Position numbers and translations under genes: made by a program. DNA of 42,683 bases from Dysgonamonadaceae bacterium (GTDB lineage: Bacteria > Bacteroidota > Bacteroidia > Bacteroidales > Dysgonomonadaceae): assembly GCA_028696875.1 (NCBI GenBank), contig JAQVGF010000003.1, positions 1 to 42,683 of the forward strand, given 5' to 3'. This document shows positions 1 to 10,190 of this stretch, piece after piece. Under the pieces are notes generated by a model, which was given only the letters and a program-made list of their open reading frames with translations, was not told where the DNA came from and ran no database searches. Position 1 is the first letter of the stretch. Each line of letters starts with the position of its first letter.

Positions 1-529
1 TAAAATATTGACGAGCAATCAACAGTCCTTGAATGAGAAAAGAGCTCTCAACCAAGTCTCCACCATTGTCTTTTTCGCTGAAAGGTTTCACCTTACCGGT
101 CTTTCCATATAACCAGTGAGGCCATACGCCATGAAAACGATCTGAACTTTCAAGATAATCCGCAATTTTATGCAATCGTTCAACTCCTTGGTTGCGTGGA
201 ATGAATCCTTTCTCAATTCCAACAATCAATCCGGCTATCCCAAATCCACTTCCTCCGGTTGTTACAACATCCGCATCGTTTTGTGGATAAATACCATCCA
301 TATGGATTCTTTCCGGTGCCAACCCTGAGGTTTTTTCTGCACCTTCCCACATATAATTAATATGGGTTTTTTGGATAAAATCCAAAAACTCATCGTCAGA
401 TTTGAAAGATAAAGGACGATTTGCTTCTTCTTCTATCTCGGTATTCGTTTCACTGTTTTTATCGGAACACGTTGCTGATGAAAAGATGATTAATATAAGT
501 AGTGCGTAATATATAAATTTATTATTCAT
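1..529 (-). CDS. Glycoamylase-domain (PF10091-like) lipoprotein, N-terminal part; C-terminus off the window edge; possible GH144-type glucanase
   Basis: My reverse-strand translation from the ATG at 529: MNNKFIYYALLILIIFSSATCSDKNSETNTEIEEE...THINYMWEGAEKTSGLAPERIH...TTGGSGFGIAGLIVGIEKGFI...GDLVETSFLIQGLLIARQYF. Lipobox-like ATC and motifs typical of the family. Not in the ORF track because it is truncated. Confidence 0.8.
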   Translation of the reverse strand, partial: MNNKFIYYALLILIIFSSATCSDKNSETNTEIEEEANRPLSFKSDDEFLDFIQKTHINYMWEGAEKTSGLAPERIHMDGIYPQNDADVVTTGGSGFGIAGLIVGIEKGFIPRNQGVERLHKIADYLESSDRFHGVWPHWLYGKTGKVKPFSEKDNGGDLVESSFLIQGLLIARQYF

Positions 530-532
530 GTT

Positions 533-1324
533 TTAGTTTTGTTGCTTTAGGAGCTTTTGAGCGTATAACCACGATATGAAATCGAGTTGATTGAATGCCG
601 GATCCCAACTTCCATGATTCACACCGGGAAATTCAAAATATTCGACACTTTTTCCAGTTTCCTTCAGTGCTTTGTACGCTTCGCGTGAAAATTGAACGGG
701 CACTACCGAATCGGCATCGCCATGATACAATCTAAATTGTGTATTTGAATCGATGTCACGCAATCGTTGCGTATTTACGCCGCCACAAATAGCTATTGCG
801 GCAGCAAACTTATCTGGATTGCGACATACAATATCATAAACACCCATGCCACCCATCGATAAGCCAATTACATATATTCTGCTTGTATCAACCGGATATT
901 CTTCAATTACTTGCGACAAAAGCTTCTCCACCATTCCTAAGGGTTCACTTATTTCATCATTCAAAGGGAAATAGTCCATATCGAATTTATCGGGACGTGT
1001 TGATGGAGCCCAATATTTATCTTCGGGACATTGAGGAAATAGAACAAACGATGGATAAGCCTCTCGATTTACCGGATTGGTAAATTGCATGCTTCCATGT
1101 TGTAGTTGCAATTTATTGTCAGATCCTCTTTCTCCGGCACCATGTAGAAATAGAACCAAGGGGTAGGTTTTGTTTTCTGCAATTGTTTCAGGAGAAAGCT
1201 GTCTGTATAAAAGAGTATCGCCGTTCAGATCAATGAACTCTTTCTTTAGATAATCATCATGTTGAGCCAATACCCCCATTGTTATTGTCATAAAAACAGC
1301 AAGTGTTATAATTTTATATGGCAT
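533..1324 (-). CDS. Secreted alpha/beta hydrolase (carboxylesterase / prolyl-oligopeptidase-like)
   Basis: ORF 533..1351; likely start MPYKIITLAV (signal peptide). LVLFLHGAGERG, GLSMGG nucleophile elbow, GVNHGSWDPAF with C-terminal His. Confidence 0.8.
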   Translation of the reverse strand: MPYKIITLAVFMTITMGVLAQHDDYLKKEFIDLNGDTLLYRQLSPETIAENKTYPLVLFLHGAGERGSDNKLQLQHGSMQFTNPVNREAYPSFVLFPQCPEDKYWAPSTRPDKFDMDYFPLNDEISEPLGMVEKLLSQVIEEYPVDTSRIYVIGLSMGGMGVYDIVCRNPDKFAAAIAICGGVNTQRLRDIDSNTQFRLYHGDADSVVPVQFSREAYKALKETGKSVEYFEFPGVNHGSWDPAFNQLDFISWLYAQKLLKQQN

Positions 1325-1389
1325 AATAAAGTGAGTAAAATAGAAGTCCAAAGTTAACTGATAGTTCTTTGGACTTCTATAATTTATTA

Positions 1390-2211
1390 TTATTTACCTT
1401 CAAATTTGGCCTTTACTTCCGCAACGGTCATTGCTTTGTTGTATATTCTCAACTCGTCAATTAAACTATTGTCTGATTTGTGTCCCCACTCATTGAATCG
1501 AGGTGAACCAGAACCAATGGACATGATGTCACAACCTTTCCATGAAACTGTAACATCTGAAGATGCAACTACCTCTCCGTCAATGTATAGTATAGCCTTT
1601 TCTTGAGTCAGTACTAAGGTGATAAACTTCCATGTAGCATTGGTAGGATCGATATCCGCCTTGTCACCTCCATCAAGCCAACTATCAGCTTCACCGTTCC
1701 CAATAATTGCTTTTATTCGTTGCATATCACCTGCACTCTCGCGAAAAATTCTTATACCCGCTGTTCTATTATTTTGTTGGTCAGCCGGGGCGCCCTCTGT
1801 CTTGGGCGCAATTACTAAAAGACCTGCACGTTCTACATCACCATTAACTTTGTACCAAAATGAAAAAGTCATTGTGGAAGTAAGTGGCGAAGCCAAATTA
1901 GCTGTTCCAAATGTTAGGTAGCTATCTTTTGCTCCGGCATAAGCAAGTCCTTTTTTCCCTTCGGCAAATCCGGGACTTCCAACTACGGTGGCTTCACCGA
2001 GACTTTGAAATTCTTCGTAATTGTCCTCAAAATCCATATAAAACATTTGCCCGTCAGCTCCTATAGGAGGAGGAACTGGTTGTTCGGGGTAATCGAACGG
2101 AGGATTTTGTCCTAAATCCTGAAAACAGGATTGGAGTGCCACCACCATTATGGTGATGATGGCTACTTGCATAATGATAAATATCTGTTTTTTATTTTTC
2201 ATAATAATCAA
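1390..2211 (-). CDS. LamG / concanavalin A-like jellyroll lipoprotein, PUL-associated
   Basis: Signal peptide plus LQSC lipobox; MTFSFWYKVNGD...ILYIDGEVVASS...IDELRIYNKAMTVAEV are typical of LamG_3 domains. Confidence 0.75.
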   Translation of the reverse strand: MIIMKNKKQIFIIMQVAIITIMVVALQSCFQDLGQNPPFDYPEQPVPPPIGADGQMFYMDFEDNYEEFQSLGEATVVGSPGFAEGKKGLAYAGAKDSYLTFGTANLASPLTSTMTFSFWYKVNGDVERAGLLVIAPKTEGAPADQQNNRTAGIRIFRESAGDMQRIKAIIGNGEADSWLDGGDKADIDPTNATWKFITLVLTQEKAILYIDGEVVASSDVTVSWKGCDIMSIGSGSPRFNEWGHKSDNSLIDELRIYNKAMTVAEVKAKFEGK

Positions 2212-2215
2212 TTTT

Positions 2216-3745
2216 TTAATAATTAGGATTTTGTATCAAGACACCGTTCGATTTGTCCACTTCTGTTTGTGGTAATGGTAACAATGCATGTTTGTCTTGA
2301 TAACCTGTTTTACCGGCCGCATGAAGTACATCTCTGGCAATTCCCCAACGAACTAAATCGTAAAACCTATCAAACTCCATTCCTAATTCCACACGTCTTT
2401 CGTGACGGATGGCATTGCGCAATTCATTTTGATCAGTCGTAGTTACTTTTGGCAACAGGGCATTGTTTGAGCCACGAGCTCTGGCTCTCACCATTTCAAG
2501 ATAATCTATTGCCTCTTGTGTTTTGCCTGTTTCGTTTGCTGCCTCGGCTGCCATTAATACAACGTCTGCATACCTGATCAAACGAATGTTGAACCAATGT
2601 CCACTTTTAGCATATTTTGCTCGTAGAGTAGAGCTGGTATATGCTTTTTTATTGTAATATTTATTTACAACATCAGCATTTGCAATTGGCTTTTCAGTTT
2701 GGCTGGCTGGTATTGAATCAGTGCTTTCCCCTGTTTTTACGAAGTAAAGTAATGTTTCATCCTTTCTTGGGTCACCTTCCTCAAATGCCTCGGCTAAAAG
2801 TTCAGTAGGAGTGTGCCAACCCCAACCTAAGTTCCATTCGCCGGCACCACGCACGCCTTGCACTTCTGCAAACTGACTGCCAATTTCGTTTGAATTTGGC
2901 ATGGCGTCTGTTGCCGTACACTGCAATTCAAAAATTGAACCGCTGTTGTTTTCTCCTTCTTCTCTAAATATTTTGTTATAAGGAGTATTAAGGTTGTATA
3001 GACCAGATTGAATAACGGCTGTTGCTGCTCCATACAGATTGCCCCAATCGTTACGCATCATATATGTTTTTGCATGAAGCGATTTTGCGGCACCCCACGT
3101 TAATCGACCAATGTAAACGGGAGCCCATATTTGTGGTAAATTCTCTGCGGCAATCTCTAAGTCGCTATCAATTAAAGCATATATTTCTGCTGCAGGAGAT
3201 TTGGCAATATTGGCTTCTTCAGCACTTTCCACTTTAAAATCTATTTTAGGAATATCTCCAAATGCTCTTACTAAATTGAAGAAAGAGAAAGCTCTGAAAA
3301 AATGGGCTTCTGAGAGATTAGTTAAATCACCCTCAGTTAACTCTTCTTCTTTTTCTGCAATATCTGTAATAATTTTATTCGCTAAAATAATTATTCCATA
3401 ATTATTTGTCCAATAATTAGTAAGAGTTGTATTGGAGGCAATGTATTCAAAGTCGTCAAACATTTTTCCGTATGCGGAACCATCTGACGCAGTGCTTCCC
3501 TTTTCGGCATCTTCTGAGCGGAAATTGTGTATAGCTAATGCAGTATTTCCCGATGTAACATGAAATCCACGTGCTTGTGCATAGAGTGTAAAGACATCGG
3601 ATTGAAATGATCCTCCAGCACCTTCATCACCTTCTACCCATTCTCCTAACGGCTCTTGATCGAGCAGATCAGTACAACTGATTCCGAAAGAGAAAAGGAC
3701 TATAAAGGCAGTTATTGTAATATATTTTATCCACTTATTTTTCAT
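2216..3745 (-). CDS. SusD/RagB family nutrient-binding outer-membrane lipoprotein
   Basis: Lipobox FGISCTDLLDQEP, SEAHFFRAFSFFNLVRAFGDIP, RLIRYADVVLMAAEAANETG, RHERRVELGMEFDRFYDLVRWG: classic SusD motifs. Confidence 0.95.
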   Translation of the reverse strand: MKNKWIKYITITAFIVLFSFGISCTDLLDQEPLGEWVEGDEGAGGSFQSDVFTLYAQARGFHVTSGNTALAIHNFRSEDAEKGSTASDGSAYGKMFDDFEYIASNTTLTNYWTNNYGIIILANKIITDIAEKEEELTEGDLTNLSEAHFFRAFSFFNLVRAFGDIPKIDFKVESAEEANIAKSPAAEIYALIDSDLEIAAENLPQIWAPVYIGRLTWGAAKSLHAKTYMMRNDWGNLYGAATAVIQSGLYNLNTPYNKIFREEGENNSGSIFELQCTATDAMPNSNEIGSQFAEVQGVRGAGEWNLGWGWHTPTELLAEAFEEGDPRKDETLLYFVKTGESTDSIPASQTEKPIANADVVNKYYNKKAYTSSTLRAKYAKSGHWFNIRLIRYADVVLMAAEAANETGKTQEAIDYLEMVRARARGSNNALLPKVTTTDQNELRNAIRHERRVELGMEFDRFYDLVRWGIARDVLHAAGKTGYQDKHALLPLPQTEVDKSNGVLIQNPNY

Positions 3746-3758
3746 AATAAATATCTTG

Positions 3759-6700
3759 TTAAAAAGTTAAATTAAGACCAAAAGTATAAATCATAGGCAT
3801 TGGGTATGTTCCTTTGTCGACACCAAATGATAAGGCATCGCCACCAATTTCCGGTGTGTAACCTGTGTTTCGACTCCATGTTTTCAAGTTTTGAACGTTG
3901 GCATATAAGCGCAACGATTTTAGATAAACTTTTTGCAACATATCGGTAGTGAAAGTATAGCCTAATTGCATATTACGGATTCTAAAAAAACTGCCATCTT
4001 CTATAAAGTAATCAGAGTTGACCAAATTTATTGCGTGAGATGGGTCAAGAATTGGTTCCCAATTTGAGGTGCCTTCGCCATTCCACCGGTCCATCCGATT
4101 GGTTAAGTAGTTGAGTTGTGCATACGTGGGATCATCCCATGTTCTGTATATCTCATTGCCATATACACCCATCATGTCAACTCCAAAGTCGAAGTTTTTG
4201 AATGTCAAGTTTACGTTGAATCCATAAGTGAAATCCGGTGTTGGATTTCCAATAATTGTTCTGTCTTCTTGATCTATTACTCCGTCGCCATTGATATCAG
4301 CAAATTTTAAATCGCCGGGAGAGGGTGTTCCTACGTTGTTTGGATAATATGTTTTTACGTCTTCGCCATTTTGATATACTCCTACTACCTTATATCCGTA
4401 AAAGTGTCCAACAGGATATCCTTCCAATGAGCGTGAAATGCCGTCTGGTCCTGAAAATATGGCATCTTCAGGCCCACGACCTAATGAAATAACTTCATTG
4501 TCTATGGTAGTAAGATTTCCAGAGATTGAATAACCAAAACCTGTTTCACCAATCTTATCGTTCCATGTAGCAGAAATTTCAACCCCTCGGTTTTGAATCT
4601 CTCCTAAATTCTCCAAAGAATTTTTCGCACCTGAAAAACCTGAAAGTAGAACTATAATGTCATTTGTTATTTTGTTATAGTAAATAGGCTCTATGCGTAA
4701 ACGACGATTGAACAAATCCATTTCAAAACCGGCTTCCCAAGCATAGGTTTTTTCCCACGATAAATCTTGTGGTAAATAATTGATAGAGTATCCACTAATA
4801 ATATTATCACCAAAAACTGCGCTTCCTGAGCTCTCCAGACGTGGATAGGTAGGATAGTTAAAACCTCCGGTGTTTTGACTTCCCAAAACTCCCCATGAAC
4901 CTTTTATTTTAAGATAATCTATAATGTCTTGATCTTTCATAAATGCTTCTTCCGATGCAACCCAACCACCTCCGAACGAATAGAAATTGTCCCATGTATT
5001 ACCTACCGATCTAAACACAGATGCTCCATCTCGACGATAAGAAGCATTGAAGAGGTATTTGTTTTGATAGTTATATAATGCTCTTAACAGGTATGACATG
5101 GTAAAGCGCCTGTATTGTGAAGATCCATTTGTTGAGGCTTTAGAATCAATAGAACTTATCCACCATTTATCATTATTATTTAATGGAATAGAAAATATAA
5201 TATCTTCCATATTTTGACTCCTACCCGCTTCCAATTTAGAATATTCAGTATAATTAGTTGTTAAACCTCCCATCAGGGTTAATGAATGTCCTTCAAACTT
5301 ATTATCATATGTAAATATGTAATCACTTTGTGCAACTGTCTTTGTTGATTTTGATTGAGACAGAGATTCAGATTCATTTAAATTCTCTTTTCCGGCAATA
5401 TCAGGATTATACACATATATTATAGGGCTGAACTTACGGGCTTCTTCCACAGCGTAATCCAAAGAAAATGTAGATTTAAATGAAAGACTTTTCAGAATAT
5501 CTACTTCACCATATACATTTCCGGCTGCTCTATTATTTGTGGGAATATTTGTATTTGCACGGGTTTCCACATCAATCATTGGGTTCCAAACCTGCGATCG
5601 TTGGAAGTCGGGCATGGTTTGTAACAAATCTCCATCGGGTCCATATACAGGAGCAATAGGCGCTGCTCTAATCGCACCGGTAACTCCTTTAGCATCTGTA
5701 GGCAAAGTTCTGGAACCATTTACCTGAAATCCAAATCGCAAGAAGTCGGTTACATTATAATCGCTGCTTGCATTAAGAGTAACTTTAGAGAACTTTTCAT
5801 TCTTAATATTTCCTTCTTCCGATGTGTAACCAACACCCAGATAAAAACGATTTTTCTCACTTGCCCCAGTTATGCTTACATTGTTATTGGTAATTAATCC
5901 GGTTTGGAATATTTCGTCTTGCCAATCTGTATTAGCACTATAATTTGTATAATCAAACGGCGACACTCCCTGATTAATCCTTTGTTCATCGTATAATTCT
6001 CTGAATTGAGAAGCATTGGTCATAGGCATTTTATCAACAACTTCTTTAAAACCGATTGAGGTGTTGAAATTTACGATTGTTTGTCCCATTTTTGCCCTCT
6101 TGGTGTTAATAATGATCACACCGTTGGCACCTCTCACTCCAAAAATAGCAAGTGAAGAAGGATCTTTCAATATCTCCATTGACTCAATATCTGCAGGATT
6201 AAGGTAATTAATATTGTCAGAAAATAATCCATCAACAACGTAAAGTGGAGCATACCCATTAATAGAGTTTGTACCTCTAATTCTAATTTCTGGATCTTGT
6301 CCTGCTCGTCCGGTGTTTACTACTTGCACCCCTGACACTTTTCCTTGAAGTGAAGCAAGTGGGTTTGTAGAAGGACGGTCCGCAATATCAGAAGCTTTTA
6401 TACTGGCAATGGAACCGGTTAAGTCTCTTTTACGCGCGGTACCATATCCTATAACCACCACTTCCTCCAAAGCTTGAATATCTTCTGCAAGAACTACATT
6501 TATAGTGGTACGTCCATTCACGTTTTCTTCTACGGACGTCATACCAATATAACTAAATTCGAGTGTGGCATTGGATGGTACGTTACTTAATGAGTAGTTT
6601 CCATCAATATCTGTAACAGTACCGATGGTTGTACCTTTCACTAATACAGTCGCCCCGATTGCGGGATCGCCTGTGGTTTGTTCTGTAACTACACCTTTTA

Positions 6701-6776
6701 CAGTTATCTCTTGTTGTGAGAAACCATAAAAACTCATAGTAAACAGAGAAATCATTAAAATAATTTTGAATTTCAT
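3759..6776 (-). CDS. SusC/RagA family TonB-dependent receptor
   Basis: N-terminal carboxypeptidase-like domain (VTEQTTGDPAIGATVLVKGTTIGTVTDIDGNYSL), TonB-box/plug VVVIGYGTARKRDLTGSI, IRIRGTNSINGYAPLYVVDG. Likely start MKFKIILM. Confidence 0.95.
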   Translation of the reverse strand: MKFKIILMISLFTMSFYGFSQQEITVKGVVTEQTTGDPAIGATVLVKGTTIGTVTDIDGNYSLSNVPSNATLEFSYIGMTSVEENVNGRTTINVVLAEDIQALEEVVVIGYGTARKRDLTGSIASIKASDIADRPSTNPLASLQGKVSGVQVVNTGRAGQDPEIRIRGTNSINGYAPLYVVDGLFSDNINYLNPADIESMEILKDPSSLAIFGVRGANGVIIINTKRAKMGQTIVNFNTSIGFKEVVDKMPMTNASQFRELYDEQRINQGVSPFDYTNYSANTDWQDEIFQTGLITNNNVSITGASEKNRFYLGVGYTSEEGNIKNEKFSKVTLNASSDYNVTDFLRFGFQVNGSRTLPTDAKGVTGAIRAAPIAPVYGPDGDLLQTMPDFQRSQVWNPMIDVETRANTNIPTNNRAAGNVYGEVDILKSLSFKSTFSLDYAVEEARKFSPIIYVYNPDIAGKENLNESESLSQSKSTKTVAQSDYIFTYDNKFEGHSLTLMGGLTTNYTEYSKLEAGRSQNMEDIIFSIPLNNNDKWWISSIDSKASTNGSSQYRRFTMSYLLRALYNYQNKYLFNASYRRDGASVFRSVGNTWDNFYSFGGGWVASEEAFMKDQDIIDYLKIKGSWGVLGSQNTGGFNYPTYPRLESSGSAVFGDNIISGYSINYLPQDLSWEKTYAWEAGFEMDLFNRRLRIEPIYYNKITNDIIVLLSGFSGAKNSLENLGEIQNRGVEISATWNDKIGETGFGYSISGNLTTIDNEVISLGRGPEDAIFSGPDGISRSLEGYPVGHFYGYKVVGVYQNGEDVKTYYPNNVGTPSPGDLKFADINGDGVIDQEDRTIIGNPTPDFTYGFNVNLTFKNFDFGVDMMGVYGNEIYRTWDDPTYAQLNYLTNRMDRWNGEGTSNWEPILDPSHAINLVNSDYFIEDGSFFRIRNMQLGYTFTTDMLQKVYLKSLRLYANVQNLKTWSRNTGYTPEIGGDALSFGVDKGTYPMPMIYTFGLNLTF

Positions 6777-6879
6777 AAGTTTAATTTTTTTGTTTAAATA
6801 AGGCAAAGTTTATGCTTGTTGACAATTATAACACTTATTATCATGTCTCGTTCATTTTGTACCTCTGTTAAAGTACGTT

Positions 6880-6893
6880 ATGTTATATAACAT
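6880..6893. promoter_or_regulatory. Candidate operator: perfect 14-bp palindrome ATGTTATATAACAT upstream of susC
   Basis: Perfect dyad, overlapped by a second perfect dyad TAACATGTTA (6888-6897), about 105 bp upstream of the predicted susC start and next to a regulator gene. Confidence 0.35.
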
Positions 6894-7093
6894 GTTAATG
6901 ATGAATACTCTTTTTGTACTTTGTGGAGTGCTAACAAATTGATAAACAGCTAAGAGTAATTTGTTAAATGAAAGTGAGTTGTTTCAATATAAAATAAAAA
7001 ACAGTATTAGGTTGAAACCTTTTATTCTGTCTCTTGGAGGACATGTAGCTCTCGCTCCATGTAAAAGAAATGTATGAAGGAGGAGTTTCAATC

Positions 7094-7146
7094 GCCCCTC
7101 CACCCCTCGTTTCAAACGAGGGTGAGAGACTTGCGCCAGCCTGGGC
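7094..7146 (-). repeat. REP-like hairpin element, GCTGGCGC family copy 1
   Basis: Reverse strand reads GCCCAGGCTGGCGCAAGTCTCTCACCCTCGTTTGAAACGAGGGGTGG. Internal hairpin CCCTCGTTT/AAACGAGGG at 7104-7122. Related copies at 17583-17645 and 26869-26897. Confidence 0.6.
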
Positions 7147-7190
7147 AAAAAACCGAAAAACCAAAATCACAAAAAACAACCCCCCATTTC

Positions 7191-10076
7191 TCAAACGAAA
7201 TTTATCATAAACGACACCAAATCTTCATTCTCTTGAATATCGATTTTTTTGCGCAGTCTATACCTGGCAGCCTCCACTCCTCGAATAGATAAGTTTTGTA
7301 TTTTGGCTATCTCTTTTGATGTATAATTGAGACGTAATAATGCACACATTCTTAAATCGACGGGAGTTAAATCCGGGTAAGCTGTCTTTAGATTTCGAAA
7401 AAAGTTTTTATGAATCAAATCAAAGTTTTCTTGAAAAACTGCCCATTCATCTTCTTCAGATAAGTTTTGACTAATTTTATCGATTAATATTTCACCTTGT
7501 CTTTTTTGTATTTTTCCGGATAACGTATTTTTCTGAATATCTTTTTTGAGTTCATTCAAAAAATCCTCATGATTAATAATCAACATCGTGGCATTCGCCA
7601 ACTCCTTGCTTTTGTGCGACAGATCGGCCTGCAACCGTTCACTCTTAAGAGTGGCAATTTCTTTTTGTTGTTTGTTTAATTGTGCAATGCGCTCTTTTTC
7701 TTGTGCATGAAAAAACTTGTTGTTTCGTCTAATTGCAAACTTTATATAGCTCAAAGTGAGCAAACCAGCTATTAGCAGAGCTAAAAAGATATAGATAATA
7801 TAAGCCCAAGTTGAGAGGAACCAAGGAGGTTTTACTATAAATGCAAATGAGATTTGAGACACTTCTTCGCCCAATTCATTTAGGATACGAGCTTTTAGTA
7901 CATAATCATTAGCAGGCAAATTTGCATAGGTAATGGCAAATTGGTTGTTTGCAGAAGTCCATCGGGTATCGTAATTTTCTAAAAAACACTCAACTTTTAA
8001 AGTTGTTTTCGAAAAATCGGGGTATCCAAAATTAAAATGAAGCGTATTTTCATTAAACTCAATAATATTCTCTTCAGTTAATGGCAAGTATCTACTTGTG
8101 TTGTTCTTTCGGTTGTAACTCCACACAGTGGACAGATATAGCTTTTTCGATTCATCTTTCTCCTTTTCAAGAAAATTGTATTTAGCAATTCCACCATTTA
8201 AAGTAAAATAGGATGTTCCGTCCTCATCAATATAGATATTGGCGCGTCCTTGATTGGGTGGATTATTGAGAATAATGAAGGGTATTTTGTCTTTCACTCT
8301 GTATATTCCCGAATCGTATTCTACCAGAACATATTCACTGTTTTTTATAAACCAAAATAGTTGGTCGTTGATTGAGACTATACGATACGTATCGGTCAAG
8401 CCGGGAAGCTGGTTGTTTAAAAGAGTGAATGGGATAACTTTTTGAGAAATATCATCGTATGTGTAAAACTTTTCATTATCGGTTAACACAATTCGGCCTC
8501 GCAATTTCATTAAATTTAAAGGTGTGGAGGTTTTTAAAGAGTCCAGCGTCTCAAAATATTCTTTTTCAACCACCCTTTTGATATCATTATCCAATCTTAT
8601 TCGATATATTCCCTTATACATATGTCCCAACCAAATATTCCCCGTGTGATCAACTTCAATATCTGCAATAAGATCCATAAAACCATCTCTAATATTGTGG
8701 CTAAACTTCCATTTACCGGACTCATCTTTTAAAAATACTGACAAAAAGCTATATGTAGATTCAATTAAGGCATTTCTGCCATTTATTGTTACATCTTTGA
8801 TATCGGTTCCTCCGGCGCTGCTCCCATTAACGAGTTGTTCTTGGTCGTTTACTATAAAGGAAGCACCTCTATTGTGTCCGGCAATAATTTGATTGTCTAT
8901 TTTTCTGAGATACCAGGTTTGGATATTAAATCCCGGAAGTTGCTTAAAACTCTTTACAACGGGATCATATAGATAAACGCCTTGATTTGATGCTACATAA
9001 GTTTTTCCGTTGGTCACTAAAATATCTTCCACCATACCGATTTGTATATCGGTTGGCTCGAAAAGAGAAACATACGAGTTTAGTTGAATGTGAGAAATTC
9101 CATTATCAAGAGCAGCCCACAAATTGTTTGCTTTATCTTTGAAAAGGCCTAAAACAGTATTGTTATTTAATCCATTTTTTCTGTTTAAATGCCATTTCAG
9201 TTCTCCTTTATGATCGATAGCATATAAACCTTCATTTATCGAGCCCATAACAAACAAACTGTCCGATATGCTCACTACTCTGTTTATTACCGCATTTTGC
9301 AATTCTCCATCAACCGAAGTTTTCCACTGCTTTACATTTTTATCTTTAGGGTCATATATAAACAGACCATTTTTAGAAGTTATAAGCAGGTAGGTGTTGT
9401 TCATTGAAACCATTCCCACCACATCATCATCCATTAATTGTTCTCTGGGAACAATACGTTCAAAACTCTTCTCTTTCAATTGAAATAAGCCGTTTTTTAT
9501 CATTGGGGCGAATATTTCGTCTCGAAGAGAGAACAGGTATAATGGACTCGGACTTAATTTGTTGGCTTTTAAATCGTTTTCGTTATACGAAAAATAGGAT
9601 GAGAAAGATTGGAAATAGATTGTATTGTTGTGTTTTACAATGGTCCAGATTTCATCGTTTTGGAATCTATAATCTTTGGCCAAATGTTTGAGCGAATGAT
9701 ATATTAATCTGTTTGTTGAATCTCGTTCAAAATAACCAAACTCTTCAAATGCACCTACATAGATTTTTTCTTTGATTTTGTTATTCACCTCAATATTGTC
9801 TATAAGAATAGATTTCACACCTATATTATTTGGTAATGTGTGAAGTTGCCAATTTATCCCATCAAAACTCAAAAGACCACTATTGTTAGCAACATATATT
9901 ATTTCGCTTTTATCTTGTGCTAATGCCCAGTTTTGATTTCCTGCTTTGTAATTGTTTGTGTTGTAATTATATACGGGAGGGACAAAAGGAATGTCTTGTG
10001 CAGATGCATACGAAATCTGCATGGTGTATAAAAAAAGTGTGAGTGTAAAAATGATGTTTATCTGCTTCATTTTCAT
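7191..10076 (-). CDS. Two-component-propeller / Y_Y_Y sensor with one TM helix, coiled coil and C-terminal LuxR-type HTH (SusR-like PUL regulator)
   Basis: Propeller-like repeats (NLWAALDNGISHI, NIWLGHMYKGIYRI), Y_Y_Y-like segment, TM WAYIIYIFLALLIAGLLTLSYI, HTH LTPVDLRMCALLRLNYTSKEIAKIQNLSIRGVEAARYRLRKKI. No kinase domain seen. Confidence 0.85.
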   Translation of the reverse strand: MKMKQINIIFTLTLFLYTMQISYASAQDIPFVPPVYNYNTNNYKAGNQNWALAQDKSEIIYVANNSGLLSFDGINWQLHTLPNNIGVKSILIDNIEVNNKIKEKIYVGAFEEFGYFERDSTNRLIYHSLKHLAKDYRFQNDEIWTIVKHNNTIYFQSFSSYFSYNENDLKANKLSPSPLYLFSLRDEIFAPMIKNGLFQLKEKSFERIVPREQLMDDDVVGMVSMNNTYLLITSKNGLFIYDPKDKNVKQWKTSVDGELQNAVINRVVSISDSLFVMGSINEGLYAIDHKGELKWHLNRKNGLNNNTVLGLFKDKANNLWAALDNGISHIQLNSYVSLFEPTDIQIGMVEDILVTNGKTYVASNQGVYLYDPVVKSFKQLPGFNIQTWYLRKIDNQIIAGHNRGASFIVNDQEQLVNGSSAGGTDIKDVTINGRNALIESTYSFLSVFLKDESGKWKFSHNIRDGFMDLIADIEVDHTGNIWLGHMYKGIYRIRLDNDIKRVVEKEYFETLDSLKTSTPLNLMKLRGRIVLTDNEKFYTYDDISQKVIPFTLLNNQLPGLTDTYRIVSINDQLFWFIKNSEYVLVEYDSGIYRVKDKIPFIILNNPPNQGRANIYIDEDGTSYFTLNGGIAKYNFLEKEKDESKKLYLSTVWSYNRKNNTSRYLPLTEENIIEFNENTLHFNFGYPDFSKTTLKVECFLENYDTRWTSANNQFAITYANLPANDYVLKARILNELGEEVSQISFAFIVKPPWFLSTWAYIIYIFLALLIAGLLTLSYIKFAIRRNNKFFHAQEKERIAQLNKQQKEIATLKSERLQADLSHKSKELANATMLIINHEDFLNELKKDIQKNTLSGKIQKRQGEILIDKISQNLSEEDEWAVFQENFDLIHKNFFRNLKTAYPDLTPVDLRMCALLRLNYTSKEIAKIQNLSIRGVEAARYRLRKKIDIQENEDLVSFMINFV

Positions 10077-10103
10077 TTTATCTAATGTGCATTAAGAGCG
10101 TGG

Positions 10104-10138
10104 TTGTAAGTTGTAAGTCATAAGACGTAAGGTGTAAA
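10104..10138. repeat. Degenerate heptamer array, 5 units
   Basis: ttgtaag|ttgtaag|tcataag|acgtaag|gtgtaaa. Confidence 0.75.
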
Positions 10139-10190
10139 GGGCTATGAGATGACACATTTCAATTTTTCCCCAAATCATCGTTTGCGCGCA

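Noticed and set aside
6964-7292. ORFs 6964..7194 and 7074..7292
   Set aside because: They translate a REP-like repeat and the 3' end of the regulator gene; unlikely to be genes.
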